DNA of 10,871 bases from Christensenella sp. UBA1252 (lineage in GTDB: Bacteria; Bacillota; Clostridia; Christensenellales; CAG-1252), in NCBI GenBank assembly GCA_002308575.1, contig DBVY01000060.1, positions 39,780 through 50,650 of the forward strand, written 5' to 3'. Shown here one piece after another: positions 1 to 6,961 of this stretch. The stretch's first letter is position 1. Each line of letters opens with the position of its first letter. The translations under genes and the position numbers were made by a program. The notes under the pieces are model-generated. The model did not search any database. It was given only the letters and a program-made list of their open reading frames with translations, and was not told the origin of the DNA.

Positions 1-468
1 CTCTCCGAGGTGCACGGCATGGCGCAACGCGGCGGTAGCGTCGTGACCTTCGTGCGTTACGGCGACAAGGTTGCGGAGCCCATCGTCGAAGAAGGGCAGG
101 CGGACGTTTTGATCGCGTTCGAAAGGCTGGAAGCCGCGCGCTATCATCACTTTTTGAAGAAGGGCGGCGTTATGATCGTAAACGACGTTATGATCGAGCC
201 GATCACCGTGATCTCCGGCGCGGCGAAATATCCCGTAAATGTCCTCGACAGTTTGGAAGACAAATACAAGATCGTCAGAGTGAACGCGAACGAGATCGCG
301 AGCGCGGTCGGTAACCAAAAAGTTTTCAACACCGTCGTTTTGGGCGTCGCCGCGAAACATATGGGCGTGGACACCGAAACTTGGCTGAAAGTCATCGAAA
401 ACACCGTTCCGCCCAAGACGGTGGAGATCAATAAAAAAGCGTTTTTGACCGGGCTTGAAAACGGTTGA
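1..468 (+). CDS. iorB: Indolepyruvate:ferredoxin oxidoreductase, beta subunit (3' part)
   Basis: This gene is cut by the left edge of the window. The frame is open from base 1 and gives 155 codons before a TGA at 466-468, against roughly 190-200 residues for complete IorB proteins, so only the N-terminus is missing. The visible start reads [21 protein letters not shown], the hallmark of the gamma-type 2-oxoacid:ferredoxin oxidoreductase domain, followed by an [13 protein letters not shown] segment (here [17 protein letters not shown]). The family pairs with IorA, a TPP and iron-sulfur subunit, to convert arylpyruvates oxidatively to arylacetyl-CoA, CO2 and reduced ferredoxin in the cytoplasm. 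IorA would be expected just upstream, outside the window. The next gene, a phenylacetate-CoA ligase, begins 17 bases after the stop, which fits a shared operon and pathway. A beta subunit of another 2-oxoacid oxidoreductase is a less likely alternative because of the neighbours. Confidence 0.88.
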   Translation, partial: LSEVHGMAQRGGSVVTFVRYGDKVAEPIVEEGQADVLIAFERLEAARYHHFLKKGGVMIVNDVMIEPITVISGAAKYPVNVLDSLEDKYKIVRVNANEIASAVGNQKVFNTVVLGVAAKHMGVDTETWLKVIENTVPPKTVEINKKAFLTGLENG

Positions 469-485
469 ACGGAAAGGAGAAAAAT

Positions 486-1784
486 ATGATCTGGAATGAA
501 AAAATGGAAACGATGAGCCGCGAAGAAATGCGCGCGCTGCAAAGCGAAAGGCTTGTCGCAACGGTCAAAAGGGTCTATGAAAAGGTTCCCGCCTATCGCG
601 CGAAAATGGACGAGATCGGTTTGAAACCCGAGGATATCAAGGGGGTCGAAGACCTTCCGAAACTGCCGTTTACGACGAAAGCGGATCTTCGCGATAACTA
701 TCCGTTCGGCTTGTTCGCCGTTCCGCAGGACGAGATCACGAGAGTGCACGCTTCGTCCGGCACGACCGGCAAACCGACCGTCGTCGGTTATACCGAAAAC
801 GATATCAAAATGTGGAGTGAATGCGTCGCGCGTTGTATGACAATGGCGGGCGTTACGAAGAAGGATATCGTCCAAGTCGCTTACGGTTACGGCTTGTTTA
901 CCGGCGGTCTCGGCGCGCATTACGGCGCGGAGTACATCGGCGCGACGACCGTTCCGATGGGCACGGGTAACACCCAAAAACTCATCACGTTGATGAAGGA
1001 TTTCGGCGCGACGGCGATCGCCTGCACGCCTTCCTATCTCTTGCACATTGCCGAAGTTTTGAAGGAAAACGGCGATCTCGACAAGATTAAACTGCGCGCG
1101 GCGGTTTGCGGCGCGGAGCCTTGGACGGAGGATATGCGCCTCCGCATCGAGGAGATCCTCGGCGTCAGCGCGCACGACATTTACGGTCTTTCCGAAGTCA
1201 TGGGGCCGGGCGTTGCCTGCGACTGCAAATATCATAAAGGCTTGCACGTTTGCGAAGATCATTTCATTCCCGAGATCATCTCGCCGACAACCTTGGAGCC
1301 CGTCAAAGAGGGCGAAACGGGCGAGCTCGTGTTTACGACGATCACGAAAGAAGGCTTGCCGCTGATCCGTTATCGTACGCGCGACCTGACCTCGATCAAT
1401 TACGAGCCTTGCGAGTGCGGCAGAACGACTTGCCGTATCAGCCGTTTCAAAGGCAGATCGGACGATATGCTGATCATTCGCGGCGTCAACGTGTTCCCGT
1501 CGCAGGTCGAAGAGGCGCTTCTCCGCGTGGACGGCGTCAGCCCCCACTATATGATCGTCGTCGATCGCGTCAACAACCTCGACACGATGGAGATCATGGT
1601 CGAAGTGGACGAGAAGTTCTTCTCGGACGAGATCAAGGGCTTGGAGGCTTTGTCCGTCAAGATCGGAAAAGCCGTGCAACAAATGATCGGCTTGAACGCG
1701 AAGATCAAGCTCGTCGAACCCAGAACGATCGAACGCAGCATGGGCAAATCCGTGCACGTTCAAGACAAACGCAAACTTGTATAA
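486..1784 (+). CDS. paaK: Phenylacetate-CoA ligase (AMP-forming), aryl-acid type
   Basis: A 432-residue member of the ANL adenylating superfamily, of normal length for PaaK. Visible core motifs in order: the phosphate-binding loop SSGTTGKP (about residues 90-97), YGLSE (233-237), YRTRD (296-300), the hinge [11 protein letters not shown] (323-333), and a likely catalytic lysine near residue 421 in the ERSMGK segment. Cysteine pairs CDC (245-247) and CECG (309-312), with C256 and C316, could bind a metal; that is inference. The family couples aryl acetates to CoA with ATP. Beside iorB it probably handles phenylacetate, 4-hydroxyphenylacetate or indoleacetate, and in fermentation could run backwards to make ATP. 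I chose the ATG at 486 because AAAGGAG (473-479) sits six bases upstream; an in-frame TTG at 465 overlaps the iorB stop and has no such site. Confidence 0.9.
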   Translation: MIWNEKMETMSREEMRALQSERLVATVKRVYEKVPAYRAKMDEIGLKPEDIKGVEDLPKLPFTTKADLRDNYPFGLFAVPQDEITRVHASSGTTGKPTVVGYTENDIKMWSECVARCMTMAGVTKKDIVQVAYGYGLFTGGLGAHYGAEYIGATTVPMGTGNTQKLITLMKDFGATAIACTPSYLLHIAEVLKENGDLDKIKLRAAVCGAEPWTEDMRLRIEEILGVSAHDIYGLSEVMGPGVACDCKYHKGLHVCEDHFIPEIISPTTLEPVKEGETGELVFTTITKEGLPLIRYRTRDLTSINYEPCECGRTTCRISRFKGRSDDMLIIRGVNVFPSQVEEALLRVDGVSPHYMIVVDRVNNLDTMEIMVEVDEKFFSDEIKGLEALSVKIGKAVQQMIGLNAKIKLVEPRTIERSMGKSVHVQDKRKLV

Positions 1785-1796
1785 AAGGAGGATAAT

Positions 1797-2228
1797 ATGA
1801 AAGCGAAACAAGTATCGGTTTTTATTGAGAACAGAGAAGGCAGATTGGAAGAAGTTTTGTCCGCGATCAAAGCGGCGGGCGTCAACATTTTGTCGCTGTC
1901 CCTCGCGGACACGAGGGAATACGGGCTTTTGCGCCTGATCGTTTCCGACCCCGCGAAGGCGGATAAAGCGCTCAAAGAGGGCGGCTTCTCTTCGATGCTG
2001 ACGGACGTTCTCGTCGTTCGTTTGAATAACGAAGTCGGTTCTTTGCAAGATCTCCTTTGTGCGGTTGCGAAAGAAAAGATCAATCTCGAATATATGTACG
2101 GTCTGACGATCGAAAAAGCGGGCAAAGCGTCCCTCGTGATCAAGGCTTCCGACCTCGACAAGGCGGCGGTCGTTTTGAAGAAAGCGGGCGCGGAGCTTTT
2201 GTCGAACGAGGAGATCGTGTCGCTCTGA
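1797..2228 (+). CDS. Tandem ACT-domain protein, probable amino acid sensor
   Basis: A 143-residue protein made of two ACT-like repeats with no catalytic domain. The first (about residues 4-67) starts KQVSVFIENREGRLEEVLSA and shows the beta-alpha-beta pattern with the typical GVNILSLSLAD strand. The second (about 70-140) begins VVRLNNEVGSLQDLLCAVAK and continues INLEYMYGLTI. ACT pairs bind small ligands, usually amino acids, at the domain interface. Free-standing proteins of this type are commonly found beside indolepyruvate oxidoreductase and phenylacetate-CoA ligase genes, as here. A sensing or allosteric role for aromatic amino acids is therefore plausible, but the partner is unknown. The start at 1797 is fixed by AAAGGAGG (1784-1791), which overlaps the ligase stop codon and implies translational coupling. 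Confidence 0.85.
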   Translation: MKAKQVSVFIENREGRLEEVLSAIKAAGVNILSLSLADTREYGLLRLIVSDPAKADKALKEGGFSSMLTDVLVVRLNNEVGSLQDLLCAVAKEKINLEYMYGLTIEKAGKASLVIKASDLDKAAVVLKKAGAELLSNEEIVSL

Positions 2229-2229
2229 T

Positions 2230-3042
2230 ATGATTATCGATTTTCACGCGCACGCCTTTCCGGACGCTCTCGCGGAGCGTTCGATCGCCTTTCTTTCCGC
2301 AAAGGCGTCGATCCCGTACTATTCGGACGGGACGGCGTCGGGTCTTGCGAAGAGCGCGGAAGCGATCGGTACGGACGTTTGTTTGGTGCTTCCCGTCGTA
2401 ACGAAACCCTCTCAATTCCGCTCGATCAACGAGTTTGCAAAGCGGATCGATTGCGGAGAATTCGATCAAGGCGGCGTGCGACTCCGCTCGTTCGGCGGGA
2501 TCCATCCCGATTCGGAGAACGTTATTGAGGAAGTCAAAACGATCAAAGCGCTCGGCTTAAAGGGGATCAAACTGCATCCCGATTATCAGGGCGCGTTTAT
2601 CGACGACGATAAAAACCTTCGGATCATAGACGCGGCGGCGGAAGCGGGGCTTTTCGTTTCGGTGCACGCGGGGCTCGATCTCGGTTTCCCGAACGAAACG
2701 CATTGTACGCCGAAAAGGGCGAAGAAAATGCTTTCCCTGACGGGTGCGAAAAACGTGATCCTCGCGCATATGGGCGGCTTCGCGATGTGGAAAGAAGTCG
2801 AGGACGTTCTCGTCGGAGAGGACGTGTTTTTCGACACGGGCGTCGTTGCGAACTATATGGATCCGAGCGTCGCGAAGCGCATCGTTCGCGCGCACGGGGC
2901 GGATAAGATCCTGTTTGCGACGGACAGCCCTTGGGCGAGCTATGAGGACAGCTATCGGTTCGTCCGCTCGCTCGAACTATCGAAAGAGGAAGAAAAGAAG
3001 ATTCTCGGCTTGAACGCCGCGAAAATTTTGGAGGAAAAATGA
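2230..3042 (+). CDS. Metal-dependent amidohydrolase-fold protein (Amidohydro_2 / ACMSD-like)
   Basis: A 270-residue TIM-barrel protein of the amidohydrolase-2 group (COG2159-like). Likely metal ligands are visible: the HxH of DFHAHAFP (H6, H8), H146 in SVHAG, H180 in LAHMGG, and D232 in FATDSPW. A conserved-looking KLHPDYQG segment (residues 114-121) lies between. Members of this group are hydrolases, hydratases or decarboxylases of small carboxylic acids, and the sequence alone does not give the substrate. It starts one base after the ACT gene's stop and overlaps the aminotransferase start by four bases (ATGA), so it is embedded in the aromatic operon. A GAGGAG at 2208-2213 is rather far from the ATG, so coupling to the upstream gene is likely. 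A role on an aromatic or aryl-acid intermediate is inference from position only. Confidence 0.82.
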   Translation: MIIDFHAHAFPDALAERSIAFLSAKASIPYYSDGTASGLAKSAEAIGTDVCLVLPVVTKPSQFRSINEFAKRIDCGEFDQGGVRLRSFGGIHPDSENVIEEVKTIKALGLKGIKLHPDYQGAFIDDDKNLRIIDAAAEAGLFVSVHAGLDLGFPNETHCTPKRAKKMLSLTGAKNVILAHMGGFAMWKEVEDVLVGEDVFFDTGVVANYMDPSVAKRIVRAHGADKILFATDSPWASYEDSYRFVRSLELSKEEEKKILGLNAAKILEEK

Positions 3043-4229
3043 TCTGTAACGAAAAAATGTATGCGCTCGGCTCGAAACGCTCCGTGATCCGCGAGCTGTT
3101 CGAGTACGGGAAAATGAGGAAAGCCGCTGTCGGTGAAGAAAACGTTTTCGATTTCAGCCTCGGCAATCCGAGCGTTCCGCCACCTCCCGAGGTCAAGGAA
3201 ACGCTGACTCGTTTGTTGCTTACGCCGAACGAAACCGCGCTTCACGGTTACACCTCGGCGCAGGGCGATAAATCCGTTCGCGAAACGATCGCGAAGAATT
3301 ACGAAAAAGCGTTCGGGTTTTCGTTCGATCCCGATCTTCTCTATATGACGTGCGGCGCGGCGGCGTCTTTGACGATCTCTTTGAACGCGATCGTGAAGGA
3401 CGAGTCGGACGAGATCGTAACCTTTGCGCCGTTCTTCCCCGAGTATCGCGTGTTTACCGAAAAAGCGGGCGCGACCCTCGTTCCCGTCGCTCCGGCGGAA
3501 GGGTTGGATATCGACCTCGACGCGCTGAAAAAAGCGCTGACGAATCACACGCGCGCGGTCATTATCAATTCTCCGAATAACCCGAGCGGCGTCGTCTATT
3601 CGCAGGAAAAACTCGAAGCGGTCGCAAAGATTTTGTCCGATGCTTCCGATACATTCGGCAGACCGATCTATTTGATCTCGGACGAACCCTATCGCGCGCT
3701 CGTGTTTGATAAAAAGCCTTCGTGTTTGCCCCTTCTCTATAAAAACACGATCGTTTGCTATTCCTATTCCAAGGCGCTTTCGCTCCCGGGCGAGCGCATC
3801 GGATATATCGCGATCTCGCCGCTTGCCGATGAAGCGCAGGAAACCTATCTCGCCGTTTGCGGCGCGGGCAGAGCGCTCGGTTACGTTTGCGCGCCGAGCC
3901 TGTTTCAATATCTCGTAAAGGAATGCGACGAAATGACCGCAGATATCGGCGTTTATCGAGCGAACCGCGACCGTTTGTACGGTGCGCTGACCGAAATGGG
4001 CTTCGAATGCGCGTATCCGTCGGGTGCGTTTTATTTGTTTATGAAATCGCCGACGGGGGATGCGTCCGAGCTTTCCGAAGCGGCGAAAAAAATGGATATC
4101 CTCGTCGTTCCGAGCGACAGTTTCGGTTGCGCGGGGTACGTTCGGATCGCGTACTGTGTGAGTCCGGAAATGATTGAGCGCAGTTTGCCTGCGTTTAAAA
4201 AGCTGGCGGGCGTATTTTTTAAGAAATAA
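3039..4229 (+). CDS. PLP-dependent class I/II aminotransferase, probably aromatic
   Basis: A 396-residue fold-type I aminotransferase of normal length. Visible sites: the substrate/cofactor segment DFSLGNPSVPPPPEV near residue 38, NSPNNPSG (177-184) with the PLP-contacting Asn, SDEPYR (214-219) with the Asp that pairs with the pyridine nitrogen, SYSKALSLPGERIGY with Schiff-base lysine K245, and the C-terminal GYVRIAY with R369, the expected carboxylate-binding arginine. The reaction is reversible transfer of an amino group between an amino acid and a 2-oxoacid. Next to iorB and the aryl-CoA ligase, the natural role is making arylpyruvates from Phe, Tyr or Trp, or the reverse; substrate preference cannot be read directly. 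Its ATG overlaps the TGA of the amidohydrolase gene (ATGA), a classic translational-coupling arrangement. Confidence 0.87.
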   Translation: MICNEKMYALGSKRSVIRELFEYGKMRKAAVGEENVFDFSLGNPSVPPPPEVKETLTRLLLTPNETALHGYTSAQGDKSVRETIAKNYEKAFGFSFDPDLLYMTCGAAASLTISLNAIVKDESDEIVTFAPFFPEYRVFTEKAGATLVPVAPAEGLDIDLDALKKALTNHTRAVIINSPNNPSGVVYSQEKLEAVAKILSDASDTFGRPIYLISDEPYRALVFDKKPSCLPLLYKNTIVCYSYSKALSLPGERIGYIAISPLADEAQETYLAVCGAGRALGYVCAPSLFQYLVKECDEMTADIGVYRANRDRLYGALTEMGFECAYPSGAFYLFMKSPTGDASELSEAAKKMDILVVPSDSFGCAGYVRIAYCVSPEMIERSLPAFKKLAGVFFKK

Positions 4230-4239
4230 GGAGTGAATT

Positions 4240-4755
4240 ATGGCATATATCGAATCGAAAGAACAAACGAATTTCGTAAAGATCGAAATGATCAGCGGCA
4301 GCGGTATGGTGATTGAGTTGGACGAAAAGAACGCGCCGTTGACCGTTCGGAACTTCAAAAAGCTCGTTGCGTCGGGCTTCTATAACGGCTTGATCTTTCA
4401 TCGCGTGATCGCGGGATTTATGGTGCAGGGCGGCGACCCGACCGGAACCGGAATGGGCGGCAGCAAAGATAAGATCAAAGGCGAATTCTTAATGAACGGC
4501 GTCCGCAATATGATCTCGCATAGGCGCGGCGTGATCTCGATGGCGCGCACGAACGCGCCCGATTCCGCGTCTTCGCAATTCTTTATTTGCCACGCGGACG
4601 CGGCTTTCCTTGACGGGCAGTACGCCGCGTTCGGAAAGGTCGTGGAAGGGATCGAAACGGTGGACGAGATCGCCGCGGTTCCGACGAACGCGATGGATAA
4701 ACCGCTCAAAGACCAAAAGATGAAGCGCGTTTATTTCGTTCGCAACGATCAATAA
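4240..4755 (+). CDS. Cyclophilin-type peptidyl-prolyl cis-trans isomerase
   Basis: A 171-residue single-domain cyclophilin without signal peptide or membrane segment, so probably cytoplasmic. Active-site landmarks are present: FHRV with R55, GFMVQGGDP with F60, M61 and Q63, SSQFFICH (111-118) and LDGQYAAFGKV (124-134). The tryptophan that confers strong cyclosporin binding in eukaryotic cyclophilins is not at the usual place (a leucine is there), as is common in bacterial members. It catalyses isomerisation of peptide bonds before proline and assists protein folding. The start is supported by TAAGGAG (4227-4233), which includes the aminotransferase stop codon and lies six bases before the ATG. 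It appears to be the last gene of the aromatic operon, although I see no clear hairpin terminator behind it; the link to aromatic metabolism may be incidental. Confidence 0.93.
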   Translation: MAYIESKEQTNFVKIEMISGSGMVIELDEKNAPLTVRNFKKLVASGFYNGLIFHRVIAGFMVQGGDPTGTGMGGSKDKIKGEFLMNGVRNMISHRRGVISMARTNAPDSASSQFFICHADAAFLDGQYAAFGKVVEGIETVDEIAAVPTNAMDKPLKDQKMKRVYFVRNDQ

Positions 4756-4782
4756 GGAGAAAGCGCCCGAAAAGCCTATATA

Positions 4783-4811
4783 TTGACTTTTTTGCGCGCG
4801 CGTGATACAAT
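4783..4811 (+). promoter_or_regulatory. Sigma-A promoter for the lipid kinase gene
   Basis: TTGACT (4783-4788) and TACAAT (4806-4811) are separated by exactly 17 bases, and a TG one base before the -10 (4803-4804) makes it an extended -10. The predicted start of transcription is near 4817-4819, leaving a leader of about 23 bases before the ATG at 4841. The G-run at 4832-4837 is a poor ribosome binding site, only three bases from the ATG. Confidence 0.8.
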
Positions 4812-4840
4812 AAATAGAACTTTATGTTCGCGGGGGGAAT

Positions 4841-5710
4841 ATGTATCATATCATTTTTAATCCGATATCCGGACAAAAAAAGACGGTAAAAACGGCGGCG
4901 TTCGTCAAAGCCGAACTTGAAAAAGCGGGATTCTCCGTGCAGGAGCACCCGACCAAGAGCCGCGGTCATTGCACCGATATCGTTCGCGAGATCACGTCTT
5001 CGGAAGAGGACGCGCGCATCGTCGTCATCGGCGGCGACGGAACGTTCAGCGAAGCGATCAACGGCGTTGTCGATTTCGATAAAGTTACGTTCGGTCTGAT
5101 CCCGTGCGGAACGGGTAACGATTTCGCGCGCAAAGTCGGCGTTCCCAAAAAGCCGAAAGAAGCGGTCAAAGCGATTTTGGCGGGTGCGGAGCAAAAACTC
5201 GACTATATCAAGCTGGCGGACAGGCGTTGCTTAAACGTTTGCGGCCTCGGAATGGACGTGGACGTGCTCGTTAAGTACGCTTCGATGAAGCATTTCAGCG
5301 GCAAGATCAAGTATTACCTTTCGCTGTTTTACGTTTTGACTCACTTTAAGCCGCACCGCGTTAAATTCAAGGTCGGCGGCGTGGAAAAAGAGCAAGACGT
5401 GTTTATGGTTGCGGTCGCAAACGGCTCCTATATCGGCGGCGGTATGCCGATCTCTCCGGAGTCGGACGTTCGCGACGGAATGCTCGATCTCGTTGTGATC
5501 GACAATTTAAAAAAGGGAAAGATATTGCCTGCCCTTTTGAAATTCCTCGGAGGAAAGATCCATTTGCAACCCTATACCAAGGTCTATAAAGCAACCGAGG
5601 CGGAAGTCGAGATCTTGGACGACGGAAAGATCCAAATTGACGGCGAAGTGCGAACCGACACCAAGATTTCCGCGCGCATCGTCCGCAACAAATTGAAACT
5701 CTTCCTTTAA
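4841..5710 (+). CDS. Diacylglycerol kinase family lipid kinase (DgkB/YegS/BmrU type)
   Basis: A 289-residue soluble lipid kinase of normal family length. The nucleotide-binding motif VIGGDGTFSEAING is at about residues 62-75, preceded by the N-terminal strand IIFNPISGQKK, and GLIPCGTGNDFAR (85-97) gives the second conserved block. The C-terminal lobe shows ANGSYIGGGMPISPES and DGMLDLVVI, typical of the beta-sandwich lipid-binding domain. Such enzymes phosphorylate diacylglycerol to phosphatidic acid at the membrane, recycling diacylglycerol released from phospholipids; other lipid substrates occur in the family. The gene has its own promoter and is followed 16 bases later by the release-factor-like gene, with which it may be co-transcribed. 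The only upstream ribosome-binding candidate is a G-run very close to the ATG. Confidence 0.9.
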   Translation: MYHIIFNPISGQKKTVKTAAFVKAELEKAGFSVQEHPTKSRGHCTDIVREITSSEEDARIVVIGGDGTFSEAINGVVDFDKVTFGLIPCGTGNDFARKVGVPKKPKEAVKAILAGAEQKLDYIKLADRRCLNVCGLGMDVDVLVKYASMKHFSGKIKYYLSLFYVLTHFKPHRVKFKVGGVEKEQDVFMVAVANGSYIGGGMPISPESDVRDGMLDLVVIDNLKKGKILPALLKFLGGKIHLQPYTKVYKATEAEVEILDDGKIQIDGEVRTDTKISARIVRNKLKLFL

Positions 5711-5721
5711 GATTGTATTGT
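5693..5721 (+). promoter_or_regulatory. Possible promoter giving a leaderless release-factor-like mRNA
   Basis: TTGAAA (5693-5698) and TATTGT (5716-5721) are 17 bases apart. The -10 matches the consensus at only four of six positions. If used, transcription would begin at about 5727-5728, which is the ATG itself, and that would explain why no Shine-Dalgarno sequence precedes this gene. The -35 lies inside the end of the lipid kinase gene. Read-through from the kinase promoter is the alternative. Confidence 0.35.
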
Positions 5722-5726
5722 AAATT

Positions 5727-6620
5727 ATGAAAACGGAAAAAACGGATAAAACGGAAGCGCTTGCCAAAAAGCAAGAGAAAAAAGATGTCCTTGCCAAGAA
5801 GCAAGCGAAAAAGGAAGCTTCTCTGAAAAAACAAGAGAAGAAAGCCCCTCTTTTGAAAGAAAAGGAGAAAAAGGAGTCTGAGATCAATCTTGCGGAGTCC
5901 ATTCGCAAAGAGCTCGCCGAACTCAAACGCCTCCTTTCTCTTCCCGAGGTCGCGCGGGATCAGCGCCTTGCTCGCAGCTATACGAAAAGGATCAACTTGA
6001 TCGCTCCCGTTTCCGAAGCTTTCGATACCTACGCTTTGTCCGGGGATGACGCGGATGCCGAAGTCCTCAGCAAAGAGCTTTTGAAGCTCTCGCTTGAAGA
6101 TTTCGGACCGGATATATACGCGGGCGCGGGCGTATGCGTGCGGGCGCTTCATAATAAAGTGTCCTTGACGGAAGAAGAAGCGGACGCGATCCTCAAAAAG
6201 AGATTGCCCATCTTCGGCGTTAAGATCCGCCCGGTGGAAAGCTCGCCCGAATTTATGCGTTTCGAATGCGTCGGCGAAAAAGCCTACGCCGTGATCTCCC
6301 AAATGGAGCCTTCCGCGTTCGGCGAAAACGTCGCCTTTTCCTATTATCCGATCCTCGTTGCCCAAAACAAGATCGAGGACGAGGACGTGCGCGTCGATAT
6401 CTTCAACAGTTCGGGGAAGGGCGGGCAAAACGTAAACAAAGTGGAAACCGCCGTCCGCATGACCCATATCCCGACGGGCATCACCGTAACCTGTCAGGAC
6501 GAGCGCTCTCAACTGCAAAATAAGAAGCACGCGGCGCAGATTTTGAAGGAAAGGGTCTTGGCGCATTACGAGGACGCCCAAGAAACCCTCGTAAAAGAGG
6601 CGAAATCTAAGCTGTTTTAG
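5727..6620 (+). CDS. Divergent GGQ release-factor-like protein with Lys-rich N-terminal repeats
   Basis: A 297-residue protein related to bacterial class I release factors (RF1/RF2), which are about 360 residues. The peptidyl-tRNA hydrolysis motif lies in [20 protein letters not shown], with GGQ at 232-234, followed by [19 protein letters not shown]. Residues about 54-125 resemble RF domain 1 ([14 protein letters not shown]). Three departures stand out. The protein ends 63 residues after GGQ, so the IRTYNFPQ-type domain 4 is absent. The codon-recognition loop, PxT in RF1 or SPF in RF2, is replaced by [12 protein letters not shown] (194-205). Residues 11-50 form four lysine-rich 10-residue repeats. 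Retained GGQ with lost recognition parts suggests hydrolysis of peptidyl-tRNA without normal stop decoding, for example ribosome rescue, which is inference. No Shine-Dalgarno sequence precedes the ATG. Confidence 0.75.
   Translation: MKTEKTDKTEALAKKQEKKDVLAKKQAKKEASLKKQEKKAPLLKEKEKKESEINLAESIRKELAELKRLLSLPEVARDQRLARSYTKRINLIAPVSEAFDTYALSGDDADAEVLSKELLKLSLEDFGPDIYAGAGVCVRALHNKVSLTEEEADAILKKRLPIFGVKIRPVESSPEFMRFECVGEKAYAVISQMEPSAFGENVAFSYYPILVAQNKIEDEDVRVDIFNSSGKGGQNVNKVETAVRMTHIPTGITVTCQDERSQLQNKKHAAQILKERVLAHYEDAQETLVKEAKSKLF
5757..5876 (+). repeat. Four 30-bp coding repeats encoding lysine-rich decapeptides
   Basis: Codons 11-50 of the release-factor-like gene read as four units of ten residues: [30 protein letters not shown] and [10 protein letters not shown]. 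They are preceded by a smaller KTE-KTD-KTE triplet pattern in residues 2-10. The units are strongly basic and likely helical. Copy number could vary between strains because the repeats are in frame. Confidence 0.8.
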
Positions 6621-6851
6621 CGTGCTAAAGCGCTTTTTGCGGGTAAAATCCTATCAATCTGAAACGTATAGTTGACAATTTTGCATTTTTTTCAAAAAAA
6701 AGCGTAACAATTTGATTTTATGCGCAAAAAAATAAAAAAGTGCGGAAAAATCGAAGAATTTTTAAAATTATTCCCGCATAATATTTGTTAAGAAAGCGCC
6801 GATTTTGTTTAAGAAAAGTTAACATTGCTGAAAAAAAGTTAAAAAAGGGTA
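6621..6851. other. AT-rich intergenic region with a spaced direct repeat
   Basis: No gene is evident. The DNA is rich in A and T tracts. A near-identical pair, TTTGTTAAGAAA (6784-6795) and TTTGTTTAAGAAA (6804-6816), starts exactly 20 bases apart, about two helical turns, and lies upstream of the promoter at 6852. It could be a regulator binding site or a curved upstream element. A TTGACA at 6672-6677 has no matching -10 box. Confidence 0.4.
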
Positions 6852-6880
6852 TTGAAATTGCGATTTCGATATGGTAAAAT
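6852..6880 (+). promoter_or_regulatory. Strong sigma-A promoter of the TasA-like gene
   Basis: TTGAAA (6852-6857) and TAAAAT (6875-6880) are separated by exactly 17 bases, with a TG at 6872-6873 one base before the -10 (extended -10). A-rich tracts upstream could act as an UP element. Transcription should start near 6886-6888, giving a leader of about 75 bases that contains the hairpin at 6897-6918. Confidence 0.82.
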
Positions 6881-6896
6881 AGCAGTAGAAAGATTG

Positions 6897-6918
6897 GGTA
6901 GGGGGCGATCCCTCTGCC
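6897..6918 (+). promoter_or_regulatory. Hairpin in the 5' leader
   Basis: GGTAGGGGG (6897-6905) can pair with CCCTCTGCC (6910-6918) around a CGAT loop. The nine base pairs include two G-U pairs. It is not followed by a U-run, so it is not a terminator. It would lie about 10 bases from the predicted RNA 5' end and about 29 bases before the ribosome binding site. An mRNA-stabilising 5' stem is a reasonable reading; I do not recognise a riboswitch class. Confidence 0.55.
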
Positions 6919-6961
6919 AAAACAATTTGTTTAGTGCAAAATGTTTAAGGAGGTATTAATT

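Noticed and set aside
465..485. TTG start giving a longer phenylacetate-CoA ligase
   Set aside because: The ATG at 486 has AAAGGAG at ideal distance; the TTG would translate through that site and overlaps the iorB stop.
147..2048. A 633-codon open frame on the minus strand
   Set aside because: It lies opposite the certain iorB, ligase and ACT genes, has a composition dominated by Arg, His and Asp typical of antisense frames in this codon usage, and shows no recognisable domain or ribosome binding site.
2952..4358. A 468-codon open frame on the minus strand
   Set aside because: It is the antisense of the aminotransferase gene, with arginine-rich low-information sequence and no known motif.
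6619..6636. Terminator after the release-factor-like gene
   Set aside because: Only a 4-bp AGCG/CGCT stem with an 8-base loop precedes a short T-run, so it is too weak to report as a feature.
6600..6700. Programmed frameshift or truncation restoring domain 4 of the release-factor-like protein
   Set aside because: DNA after the stop at 6620 turns AT-rich and does not encode the expected IRTYNFPQ-type segment in any frame I examined.
6672..6700. Promoter with a perfect TTGACA
   Set aside because: No -10-like hexamer occurs 16-19 bases downstream; the region there is A-runs.
6941..6961. ATG at 6941 as start of the TasA-like protein
   Set aside because: It precedes the strong AAGGAGG at 6947-6953; the ATG at 6962 has proper spacing and gives a normal signal peptide beginning MKKRLL.
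6886..6961. Riboswitch in the TasA-like leader
   Set aside because: The leader holds one simple hairpin; I see none of the conserved cores of c-di-GMP, SAM, lysine, glycine or purine riboswitches.
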